DNA of 64,000 nt, from positions 45,497,454 through 45,561,453 of the forward strand of contig NC_030389.2 of NCBI RefSeq assembly GCF_001625215.2. The letters run 5' to 3'. Source of the stretch: Daucus carota subsp. sativus (Eukaryota > Streptophyta > Magnoliopsida > Apiales > Apiaceae). This document shows, in pieces, positions 1 to 21,131 of this stretch (within the stretch, counting starts at the first letter, position 1; each line of letters starts with the position of its first letter). The notes under the pieces were generated by a model. That model was not told the DNA's origin. It did no database searches and saw only the letters and a list, made by a program, of their open reading frames with translations. A program made the position numbers and the translations under genes.

Positions 1-691
1 AAGATATTGATAGACGACATGTTTCCTCTATTCATATAAAAAATAGATACAGGATCTTTCAACATTAAAAATCCGCGGATAGATTAGTGTAGAAAATAAT
101 TATCAAACATCCGGACTCATTTACTATATGCTTTTCTAAAATTATATATTAATTTTTGAATTATAAAAATGGGAAGAACCGAAAAATGCTATTCATATCA
201 AAAAATTCAACTTATTTTGACATTTTTCATAAACATCTCTACGAAAACAACTTAACCTGTCTAAATTTTTTTTACTTATTCTTGCATTTTTCATAATTAT
301 GCTAGTATGGTGTCCGTGCAGGATTGTTATGTTTCTCTTCATCGAATTGAAATGCTTTACCCAGAACTAAAACGTTCAAAGATCATTGAAATCAATCACA
401 ATTTCTAACAAAACAGGTCAGCATTTATAAAGCAAACCAAGAGGTCTCATAATGATTAGCGGCGGAGAACACCTACAAGCAAAAAATACTTCATGGTATT
501 TGGGGGTTTTATTTTAGGAAAGTTACAACATTATCTTCACTTAACTCAAAAGGAGACGGAGCTCGAACAGCCTGATAATAAATGAAAAACGCTATTGCAG
601 AAGGGGCAAAGCCGACCCAGTAATGTACTGGATTACATCAGGAAAATATTTCAGTATTGCTTTTAAAGTATAGGAAGAGCAATGATCCTAA
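1..691. other. Left flank, no gene seen
   Basis: AT-rich sequence with no open reading frame that looks coding. It is the 3' flank of the adenylate kinase gene, whose stop codon is at 692-694, so part of it should be 3' UTR. No repeat or RNA gene was recognised. Confidence 0.5.
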
Positions 692-3871
<3,180 letters not shown>

Positions 3872-4882
3872 GTTCTGTCTTGGGTTTCACGCTCTGAATC
3901 TTGAGAAGCTGCTCAAGCTGCTGTTCGTCAAATGTTGTTTGTGTTTCTGGGGTTTGGGGTCTGTTTGTTTGTTTATATCGCTTTGTGTTCCAGATTAGGT
4001 GTACCAACCAATGAGCCTTTAGTTTTTTTTTTCCTTTTATTTTTCTTTTTCGGCTAATTTTGTGTTTTATTTTTCTATTTATTTGCTTTGACTATTGTGA
4101 AATTTGACGGAGTGACCCAGGCTTCTTCACGTCTTTTATTTTATATCTGTCAGATCTGGAATTATTTATAGCCCACTTGTACTCAGTTATGATAATTAAA
4201 TTAATATATGCGGTTCTAAGCAGGAAAACGCTTATTCGAGCTATTAATCAATAAATCAAAAGTTAATCCGGAAAATCTAATATATATAATATAAGATTAT
4301 TTGAATAAATAAAATATTTATACCAACATAATGAAAATAAAATAAATACTCTATAAATTAGTTGTTTTATTTATCTTTACGATATCCATTTAATTAGGAT
4401 TCAGTACTTCTATTTTTATTTAAGTTTTTATATTTATTATTGACAGTAAATGTAATACAGAATGTTAACCATCTAATTATAATTTTGAGCAATTTTCTGA
4501 AGAAATGTTGAATCAGCACCTAGTGCCGAATGAAAAAAATTGAGCATCTTTTCATATAAGTTGCATTATTACTCGTAGAATATTGGAGCTTAAATAGCTA
4601 TAGATGGAGCCGTGATTCCCTTGCAAAATAAACAAGCACTTTCTTTACAACAACATATTCGTCAAACTTCTTTCTAATCTCAGTTATTCATGTCGTCTAT
4701 GATAAACAGATTGCAAACATCTCACTTCTGCTGTGCCAAAATTATACATCCTGTACTTTTGCAATGGTTCCAAGCGAAATCAACAAAATTTCACTTGATA
4801 ATTATCCTAAATGGAACCCTCACCAATCAATGGTATTGCTAAGTTGCCTGTTAGAAATTGTCAGTCCGATTTCTCAGTACGC
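3872..4882. other. Adenylate kinase leader/promoter and helicase 3' flank
   Basis: About 1 kb between the adenylate kinase start codon and the helicase stop codon, both on the minus strand. The part next to 3872 should be the adenylate kinase 5' UTR and promoter. The part ending at 4882 should be the helicase 3' UTR. The sequence is AT-rich and no mobile element or RNA gene was recognised. Confidence 0.5.
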
Positions 4883-12178
<7,296 letters not shown>

Positions 12179-12224
12179 TACAGTTCAAGCAACCTCCTGC
12201 CCCGAGGTTTATATTAGGGTACAT

Positions 12225-12722
12225 GTCACGGGTGTTTTCACGGGCATGCCTATAGGCATGTATATTACAAAAAGGCATGCCCAAATGGCATGCCATTTTC
12301 TATTAAATATAGCAAAAACTGTTACATCATTACAAGATTGATACTAAAGTGCACTTACAAATATAACAAAAGTTTGTAAATATTAACAACAGAATTTAGT
12401 ACAGTGCTAACTTATATTAGTAGTTTATCTAATATTTTCACTAAAAAGAGTGCCCAGCTTGGCATGCCCGTGCCGCTGTGCCATCAACCCTAGCCTTAAG
12501 CATATAATTATGATGCGGTAATTTAACTGTAAAGTTGGACTATATTTAAAATTTTAAATATTTATAAAATATAATATTTATATAAATTTTATTATTTATA
12601 ATATAAAAATAATATAAAAAATTAGTAAAATGGCATGCCAAATGAATAAAAGGCATGCCTAGGGCATGCCCAGCTTGGCATGCCCAGCTTGGCATGCCCG
12701 TGCCGCTGTGCCATCAACCCTA
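12225..12722. mobile_element. Non-autonomous hAT element, 498 bp, perfect 8-bp TSD
   Basis: Begins TAGGGTACATG and ends CAACCCTA, giving inverted termini. It is flanked on both sides by GTTTATAT (12217-12224 and 12723-12730), an 8-bp target duplication diagnostic of hAT transposition. The interior carries many palindromic GGCATGCC motifs and no coding frame. A related copy is at 37269-37618. The element starts 46 bp upstream of the helicase ATG, so it probably lies in or overlaps that promoter. Confidence 0.9.
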
Positions 12723-12777
12723 GTTTATATTCAAGAATCTATTTGAACTTATAAGCAGAACGTAACTATTTTAAGAT

Positions 12778-13480
12778 GGGTTAACACGCAAAAAGATCAT
12801 TGAACTCGTGGTCAACTTGCAATTGGGTCACTGAACTTTGCAAACGGATATGGAATTAGATTTAAATTGCAGTCAACTCACTGAACCAATAAAAAGTTGC
12901 ATTTAGGTCACTGCGCCGTTAAGTATATCAGTTGACTTTAACGGAATCCGTTAGAAAATTTAAAAAAAAATTTGGAAAAAAGTATAAAAAATTGATTTTT
13001 ATAAAAAAATTTGAAACTTTTGAAAAGCTTTCAAAAATATGTAATTTTTTGAAAAGTATGAAAAAATGTAAAGTTTTCACAAAAAATCTCGAAAATTTAA
13101 AACATCGATAAATTTTGGAAAAAAAGTCTGAATTTTTTTTAGTTTCAAAAAAAAATTTAAATTGCGATAAACTTTCATTTTTAAAAAAACCATTTTTTTT
13201 AAAGTTTTTTCAAAACTTTCAGAATTATTTTGAAGTTTTCAGAATTTTTAAGCAAATCAAATTTTATATTTTATCCCAGAGTTTTTTTTTATTTTTTAAC
13301 GGATTCCGTTAAAGCCAACCAATACTTAACGGCGCAGTAACCTGAATGCAAACTCTTATTAGTTCAGTGAGTTGACTGCAAATTAAATTTAGTTCTGTGA
13401 CCCGTTTGCAAACTTTTTGAGTTCAGTGACCCGACTGCAAGTTGGTCATGAGTTCAGTTACCTTTTTGCCCATTAACCCA
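12778..13480. mobile_element. Mutator-like element with ~200-bp terminal inverted repeats, 9-bp TSD
   Basis: The two ends (about 12778-12975 and 13290-13480) are inverted copies sharing GGGTTAA, CAAAAAG, ACTTGCA, GGGTCACTGAACT, GCGCCGTTAAGTAT and TTTAACGGAATCCGTTA. The flanks carry a perfect 9-bp duplication TTTTAAGAT (12769-12777, 13481-13489). Long terminal repeats plus a 9-bp duplication are the mark of TIR-type Mutator elements. The centre is A/T-homopolymer-rich with no transposase, so it is non-autonomous. Confidence 0.9.
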
Positions 13481-13489
13481 TTTTAAGAT

Positions 13490-15011
13490 TAATGGATCTT
13501 CATTGTCATTATTTAACAGTTGAAAATCATAACCTGAAACTGTGTTTCCGGCTCAAACTTCAGTTTAAAATTACGTTTTTATTTGATATTATAAACACGA
13601 GATAAAGTTACGTTTTTTGAAATGACATTTTGAATATTTTTTGAAAAATGACTATATAAATCTTTCAATGCTGAATAGCGACTTTGTAAGATCAACACCC
13701 CTTTATAATAAGAATGAGTAGAAATGATTACTAGGAAAAATAAAAGTGTGAATAGAATTTGTTGTGTTTTAAGTCACTGGAAGCTACATATTATATTATA
13801 TTTTAAAAATTGATTTAAGAAATTCACCGAAGATACTTTAAGTATAGGCCAACTACAAACCATGAGATAATTTTCATATATTTCAATGATCATCAAATGT
13901 ATTTATGTTTGGATTATTGTTAGGGACATATCCGGCATCCGGGATTTGCAATCTATAGGACAAAGTATATACTGTCTATGTCTCTCTCATTTTTTTTACA
14001 TTTTTTCATTGCTCTTTTTGGGGTAAGTGGAAGAATCGAACCCTAATAAATACATTAACACACCAACAGCAAAACCATGAAAGCAATCGTTATTGGGGCA
14101 AGTACCACCACTGTATAGATCCGTCCCTACGGTAATGAATAAATTTTCATTCCTTTAATAATGATTGTAATGTATTTCATAATTTAGATGATTGTTGTGT
14201 ACTTTTAAAAGAAATTTTGACTTATTTATTTTTGTAATGATTCTTTAGCGATTGTAAAATAGAAATATTATGAGAAATTGGATGATTTGCTAAAAATCAA
14301 ATTTTACAAGTTCGACAAGTATAGCTGTATTTCCAGATTTCAAACCTGGCATGTCACTCTATACAAAAAAAAAAAAAAAAATCCTTTTACGGATAACGTG
14401 GGTGTTTGACTAGCCGTTTTCTGGACTTTTTCCATATAAAAGTGAGTTTCTGATTAATTGAGACAGTTTGGCACATCAATAAAAGTGGTTATATCGAGGC
14501 TTAAGATGTTAATAAAAAGTGAGAAAAGTTAACTTTTTTTTCTAGATTATAGCTTTTTGTAATAGAAATACTTCACTTATAAGTTACGACATCCAAACAT
14601 TTTTAATAACTTATAAGTATAAATTAATTTTTAACTTATAATCCAATTTTTTACTTCGGGTAATAATTCATTTTTTCAAAACTCAGCCAAATGATCTCAA
14701 TACTCGTGTTCGAATTATAAATACAAAATCACGATTTTGATTTTTTTTTTTAAAGAAATCACGATTTTGATTATTGATGATGGGAAAAGTAATGTGATGA
14801 TATAAAATTTCAAAAGACATAAGCGCAAAGGAATAAGGATGGTCTATACCAGATAAGCCCGATCCACTTAACACGTTACATCCCAGCCCATAATCAAACC
14901 CCAGCCCAATTACAAAATCAAAGTCGGTAATATATAATATCCAAACAAAGCGCAGAATTAATCACCTGTACTAGCAGCTGAATCACAGATCATCTTCTTC
15001 TCCACATTTCA
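13490..15011. other. Upstream region of the complex I subunit gene
   Basis: About 1.5 kb between the Mutator-like element and the start codon at 15012. Apart from the MITE at 14398-14697 and an A-run near 14366-14381 nothing was recognised. The last 100 bases should be the 5' UTR. The helicase gene starts in the opposite direction at 12178, so this is half of a divergent promoter region. Confidence 0.5.
14398..14697. mobile_element. MITE, GTGGGTGTTTG family, degenerate copy
   Basis: Starts GTGGGTGTTTG and ends near CAGCCAAATGATC, with an interior rich in ACTTATAA and the landmark CATCCAAACA/TTTTTAATAACTTATAA shared with copies at 27316-27598, 27725-28014 and 30538-30779. No clear target duplication was identified. 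It lies in the promoter region of the complex I gene, about 315 bp upstream of its ATG. Confidence 0.6.
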
Positions 15012-17298
15012 ATGGTATTCTACACTTTCCCTCAATTCACTTTCGTTTCTATTTATAATAATTATAATTACAATTATTATTAGTATTATTATTTGGATCG
15101 TTTCAATTTTAGTTAGGGTTCAATTATGTTTGATTTGGGATTCATTTCTTATAGCAAAACCCTTGATTTCACTCTATCAATTGCGCATAGTTGTTGTAAA
15201 ACTTGTTAATTGTATGTATACTAAGGATATGCTCTACTGTGTTATTCGGTTGTTTCTCGATTAATCTGAGTTTTGGTAACTACTTGTTGACATTTTTAAG
15301 GGGGGAGCGGAAGAAATGATTGTCGAGGTTTTGTTTTAGGATAGCTGGGCAGATGTTCATAGTATAAAATTTTGCGGAGTTTGAGATTTTACTTATGTAG
15401 GTGTTTTTAGGAGATGTGGGCAAGTTTCGTTTGTTGAAGTTAATGTGGGGGGCAGAAGTTAGATTGGGATTAGTCCTTGGTTTTCGGAGATTTGTCCTTG
15501 TGTTTGTATAATGCAGTTGTCAGAGAGAACACTCCATCTGATATGGTTGCAGATAGCTATAATATTTGATTTTACGTAGTTTTTATTATTATTTCTTAGT
15601 TCAATTTGTGTAAATACAGTGATAAGACTAAATTCGTGTTAACTTCAGGCCATTTGAGTGTAGGTGAAATTCTTATACTTTTGTTAGCTGCACCAGCCAA
15701 GTAATTGTTATGTTATTTATTGCACAATGTACATCATGGCTACGAGGTTCAGGAAGGCTAGTTTGTAGTAATCGTTTATTAGCAAGGCTGCAAGTAAGGT
15801 TGTTCTGATCTTTGTTTGGTTCTATGTTCTTGTATAGGCACCTATAAAGGGAATACTTTCTCTACAAAGGGCTGCTTTGTTTCGGCGTCACAATGAGCAT
15901 CTGGGTATAGTTAGTAGATTGTTCAGTACTCAGTCTGCAACTACTGGTACTACTCCTCAGCCACCCCCGCCACCCCCTCCTCCTGAGAAGACTCATTTTG
16001 GCGGTCTGAAGGATGAAGATCGTATTTTCACCAATGTCTACGGTATACATGACCCATTTCTTAAAGGTGCTCTAAAACGAGGCGACTGGCATAGAACTAA
16101 AGACCTTGTAATCAAGGGAACTGATTGGATTGTAAATGAAATGAAGAAATCCGGGCTTCGGGGACGTGGTGGTGCTGGTTTTCCATCTGGTCTTAAGTGG
16201 TCCTTTATGCCTAAGGTATCTGATGGCCGCCCTTCATATCTTGTAGTCAATGCTGATGAGAGTGAACCTGGAACTTGCAAGGACAGAGAAATCATGCGTC
16301 ACGATCCACACAAGTTACTAGAGGGATGCTTGATCGCTGGAGTGGGAATGAGGGCTAGTGCGGCATATATTTACATTAGAGGTGAATATGTGAATGAACG
16401 ACTAAACCTTGAAATTGCAAGGCAAGAAGCATACAAAGCTGGATATTTAGGGAAGAATGCTTGTGGATCTGGTTATGATTTTGATGTACATATCCACTTT
16501 GGCGCTGGTGCCTATATATGTGGTGAAGAGACAGCACTCCTAGAGAGTCTTGAAGGAAAACAAGGAAAACCTAGACTGAAGCCTCCTTTTCCCGCTAATG
16601 CAGGGCTTTATGGGTGCCCTACAACTGTTACAAATGTGGAAACTGTAGCAGTTTCCCCGACAATTCTAAGGCGTGGACCGGAGTGGTTTTCTAGCTTTGG
16701 CAGGAAGAATAATTCTGGTACAAAACTATTTTGCATCTCTGGTCATGTAAACAAACCGTGTACAGTTGAAGAGGAGATGAGTATACCATTGAAGGAGCTG
16801 CTAGAGAGGCACTGTGGTGGTGTGAGAGGTGGATGGGACAATTTGCTTGCAGTAATTCCGGGTGGTTCATCTGTTCCATTGATCCCTAAGAATGTATGTG
16901 AGGATGTGCTGATGGATTTTGACGCACTGAAGGCTGTTCAATCGGGATTGGGAACTGCAGCTGTGATCGTCATGGACAAGTCAACTGATGTTGTAGATGC
17001 AATTGCAAGGCTTTCTTACTTTTACAAGCATGAGAGTTGTGGACAGTGTACACCTTGCAGGGAGGGTACAGGATGGCTATGGATGATCATGGAAAGAATG
17101 AAGGTTGGGAATGCAAAGTTGGAGGAGATTGACATGCTTCAAGAAGTCACAAAACAGATTGAAGGGCACACTATTTGTGCTTTGGGTGATGCTGCTGCTT
17201 GGCCTGTTCAGGGTCTTATCAGGCACTTCAGGCCGGAGCTTGAAAGGAGAATCAGGGAGCGGGCAGATAGGGAGTTGCAGCAAGCTGCTGCCGCCTGA
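15012..17298 (+). CDS. NDUFV1: NADH dehydrogenase (ubiquinone) flavoprotein 1, complex I 51-kDa subunit, 487 aa
   Basis: This is the NADH-oxidising subunit of mitochondrial complex I; it binds NADH, FMN and the N3 4Fe-4S cluster in the matrix arm. Coding exons are 15012-15014 (the ATG only) and 15838-17298, joined by GT-AG across an 823-bp intron. This start restores the N-terminus MAPIKGIL recalled for plant orthologues; starting at the internal ATG at 15877 would lose 13 residues of the presequence. Residues 1 to about 35 look like a mitochondrial targeting sequence (R-rich, no acidic cluster), followed by a run of eight prolines at 43-50. The nucleotide-binding glycine motif [10 protein letters not shown] is at 110-119, and the FMN segment [13 protein letters not shown] at 223-235. 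Cluster ligands are C402, C405, C408 and C448. The length equals the plant family norm (about 486 aa). Very high confidence. Confidence 0.97.
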
Positions 17299-17526
17299 AT
17301 AACTGTATCAGGTTAGACCTCACCCTTTTTACTTAATATCTAAAGATGAAATCCAAGAGATTTGGACATTTAAATACATTTTCAATTTAGCAAAGAGAAC
17401 AAGAGGGCTTCCTTTGTCTAATATGCTAACAAATTGGTCATTCATTATGCTTCTAGCTGTGAGATTATTCGAGCTACTCCCACGCATACACCGGATACAT
17501 AGAGAGTGACATAGTGTTGAGATTTA

Positions 17527-17930
17527 GAAAAAGTCCAATGCAATGCCAAACTTGGTTGCATTGATTTGGAACCAAATGCAAGAGAACCTACCTCCAGAGA
17601 AGTTGCATAACAAGATGAAAATATTCATGAATGCATACTTGGTTCCATATTTGCAACCAAGGATGCATATATGCATCTAGCCACATCATCACTTGACCAT
17701 AAATGAAATGCAAGTCAACGTACTTAAATTAAAAGTTGGGAGGGTTGTACAAAAAGTTAGTTGAATTTATAAATAACTGGTTCTAAAATGAAACTGGTTC
17801 TAAAATGAATCTGGTTCTAAAATGAAACTAGCATTGGAGGGCAAGCTTTATTTTATCACCAATAATCACTTTTTGGTGCCATATTACAGAAATGGTTATA
17901 GTCGTTTTGCATCTAGCATTGGAGTTGCTC
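17527..17930. mobile_element. Tourist-like (PIF/Harbinger) MITE
   Basis: The ends resemble each other in inverted orientation: GAAAAAGTCCAATGC on the left, and GCATTGGAGTTGCTC on the right. Both are flanked by TTA (17524-17526, 17931-17933), the 3-bp duplication of PIF/Harbinger elements. It contains three tandem units of TGGTTCTAAAATGAA (about 17778-17826). It lies about 230 bp after the complex I stop codon. Confidence 0.75.
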
Positions 17931-18950
17931 TTAAATGGTGTCTGATGCGTTCACCTTAGGGCTGAAGAATAATGTCATTGTTAATTATGTTATTGGTGGG
18001 TCTGGACTGATGTTAATGTGGCATTTTTGGAGTATTGTTTAATAAAGGGCCAAAAATAGGTTCAATAGTGTTGCAGTTTCAAACATCTGAATAATAGCTA
18101 TTGTCTTTGGTGCCTCTTTCTTTTGTTAGAGAATCACATATAATTTTATTTTATTTTTCAGTTTTTGGGGGAGTTGTATGTCTCCTCTTTTAGTTCGACT
18201 ATAGAGAGACCAGGTGACGAGATCTGGATGATACCTCATTAAAAAACTTGTATTTCAAATTGTGTCTTATTTGTGCTTCATTGCATAGGGTTCCTCACCA
18301 GGGTTGAAAATTGTAATGAGCTAGTGACATCTAAATGCCTATCATCACAAAGATCTGGGATCAAATAATTGCTAAATCACTTTTGATTCAAATTTCCGTT
18401 GAAAGTATAGATGTTTTGTCGTTCACAGAATAGTGTTAGTGATATATATTTTTTTCGCTCCTTGCTTACAGATGCTGCATCCCATGGAATAAAGATGTAG
18501 AATGTACTCTGGACATGGTGAAGTTAAGTTGCTTGTGATGCTGACTTTCATCTGGAGTAAAATGTTTGTTATATTATATATTTTATTCTCAGATTGCACA
18601 CAATGAGATGCTATAATTCCTTTTTGATGTATGTGAACTAGTTTTCCCAGTTAACTTGTCTGTTTTGAGGATATAAGAGCATTCATGATTACATTGAAAT
18701 TTTTTTATGTTTGTTAATAAGACGAAGAATCGGTGCTCTTCATTTACTTGATCTTACCACCATGATTGGAGCCTTGAAATGCCATGGCCAGATCCTACAA
18801 AGTCTGAATATGAATCTTTAAGCTTTAGCACAAGTTAAAAAATCATTGCATTGCATTATAAATAAAAGATGCAGCAACTTTTTGAAGGGTCTTTGAATCC
18901 AAGAAAACTAGCACCACCTCAAAAATAAAAACATAGTAGTATAGTGCTAG
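17931..18950. other. Intergenic, nothing recognised
   Basis: About 1 kb of AT-rich sequence between the Tourist-like element and the tandem repeat. It may include some unannotated 3' UTR of the complex I gene. No coding frame, RNA gene or repeat with clear ends was seen. Confidence 0.45.
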
Positions 18951-19367
18951 TAAACTAGGAAAAGGAAAATGGAACGGGAAATACATTAAAGTATTATAAT
19001 GAACCACATAATAAAAACCTTGAATTTGATTAAACCATGCTTTTAAAAAAGTCAAATAATCAGTCAATAGCTAAAGAAACATGCATCAAATATTTTGTCA
19101 AAAACCAAAAAAGTAAAATGGAACGGTAAACACATCAAAGTATTATAATTATCCGGATAATAAAAGCCTTGAATTTGATTAAGCCATGTTTACAGAAATC
19201 AAATAATCAGTCAATTACTAAAGAAATCTGAATCAAATATTTTGTCAAGAACCAAAAATATAAACTAGGAAAAGGGAAATGGAAAGGTAAATACATCAAA
19301 GTATTATTATAATTAACCAAATAATAAAAGTCTTGAATTTGATTAAGCCATGCTTATCGGCTGAATA
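18951..19367. repeat. Tandem repeat, ~150-160 bp unit, 2.7 copies
   Basis: Copies begin at about 18951, 19110 and 19261. Each carries TAAACTAGGAAAAGG (first and third) or a close variant, ATGGAACGG, CATCAAAGTATTAT, CTTGAATTTGATTAA and CAAATATTTTGTCAA. The third copy is cut short at about 19367. The array ends about 210 bp upstream of the start codon of the next gene and so may lie in its promoter. Confidence 0.85.
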
Positions 19368-19574
19368 AACTGAGAGCCACCCATTCTCCTGCATTATGCT
19401 CAAAGTTACATATCTCTGTACTCTGTATTTCTTTCCCCCTTTAGCTCTTTTCTTCTGGCTGCTTTATTTTCTTTACCCAGACAAGCTTTGCACACACATA
19501 AACACATACAAATACAGACTGCATATACTACATTATGTAAAACATTTCACAAGCGAAGGCCTTCTCTCAAGGTT

Positions 19575-20544
19575 ATGGCGTCGTGGGAACCGGTATCATC
19601 TTCTACCTCATGCAATGCTCAAATCTTTAGATATATCAGGCTGTTGTCCTCAATTTTATAATTGTGTTAAGATTTTTTGTTTCGAATAAATTTATCAGGC
19701 AAGCTCGGAGCATGAAGTGTTGTTGAGGCGTGGATTATTACACCCTCTAGGAGTTTCATTTCTAGCAATCATGCAAAAAGCATGCACCAAAGCTCAGGCC
19801 AATGGAGGACTTATAGGATCGACGACGAGAAGGATTGCCAGGTTCACTGCGCCAGCTCTTCCATTTATCCACGCAGTGCAATACGAATGGCTAGTAGTGC
19901 TCGCGTTTCTTGATGATCATATCAGAGTTGTCGCCAGCATTTTAAAAAACAGATACCCCTCATCGACATATCTGTTCAGAAAGATTGACAGGCTTGTTGA
20001 TATCGTAGTAGTTCTTCCAGAAAGGCTTGATGACACCATGAGTAACTTTCCAGTGATTATACAGCGGATTCCATTGCTCGATAGTGCACTCACCACTCTG
20101 ATTTCGTGCATAAACCTTATACTATCGATCTTCACTCACTGGAGAATTTCCTATTATACGAGGGAGAAGGATATAACGGTTGATGTAAGTTTTGACAACT
20201 TCAGTGATGGCTCGGATAGAATGGTACAGCTGAATACTGATCAGTTTAAAGAAGAAGTGAAGGAGGCAAAAGCAGGAATGAAGGGCAGTTACAAAGATGT
20301 TTACGAAAGGGGAAAAAGGGAACTACTCTTTGGGAAGAAAAGAGAGAATGCAAATGATCAAGATTTGCTTGAAAGTTATTATAGCACAGAAGAAGCTTTA
20401 GAATGCGACGACAATGCAGGAACTGGAAGTGATGATAACATTGTAGTATCCGAAGATCCGATCATGGAATTATTCGATACAAGCTGGCACATGAACCCCG
20501 CGAAAGCAGGCTCGTTGCCTGCAGGTTCTTTCCCATTCACATGA
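19575..20544 (+). CDS. Conserved-looking plant protein of unknown function, 287 aa, probably membrane-associated
   Basis: I do not recognise the family. The proposed structure is exon 1 at 19575-19592 (M A S W E P, good ATGGCG start context) spliced by GT-AG to exon 2 at 19699-20544; the long reading frame of exon 2 is certain, exon 1 less so. Residues about 1-60 are basic. A hydrophobic stretch near residue 65-95 (PFIHAVQYEWLVVLAFL) and a second (ALTTLISCINLILSIFTHW) could be membrane segments. The segment between them has the amphipathic pattern YLFRKIDRLVDIVVVLPERLDD. The C-terminal third is acidic and charged, probably disordered. It faces the U-box ligase gene tail to tail. Real gene likely because of length, codon pattern and soluble/hydrophobic structure; function not inferable. 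Confidence 0.72.
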
Positions 20545-21131
20545 GAAATAGAGTCTGCCATGTGTTCTTGCCTATTAGGAAAGTCTTGTTATATTTACTC
20601 CATCTGATACACTACATAGATTCTGGAACCAGGCATTGTATTTATATCAAGAATTTAATGTCTTATTGTTTTACTGGCATTCCAATACTGATGACTAGTT
20701 TAATCTATCTGAAACTTCAGTTAGTACCAGACTAGCAAGTATGAACAAGTGACAGAATGAAGTATTTACAGATAAAACACGACTGAAATTAAACATTGCA
20801 TATGGATGTGAAAAACTAAGAACCAGACATATCAACGACTAAAGATGGATAGTTGGGAGGTGATTTGAGACGCGGAAAAGGGAAATGAGTGGAAAACTCG
20901 TCTTCATTTTCATTACTACCATTTACAGCAACATTGAGGTCCGAGTGCCTATAGACGCTTTGAGCTGTCATGGAGGACCTGAACTATGTTGAAAATAGAC
21001 ATGTAAACCTAGACTACAGAGGTAAGACTGACCAAAATCCATAAATTACAAGAACTATACATCTAAACTCGAGAGCCAATACCTGAGAAGGCAGAGGCAT
21101 CAGAAATTTACAAAGTATCAGGAGAAGGGAC
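20545..21131. other. Shared 3' flank of two convergent genes
   Basis: 587 bp between the stop codons of the unknown plus-strand gene and the minus-strand U-box gene. It should hold both 3' UTRs. No other feature was seen. Confidence 0.5.
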
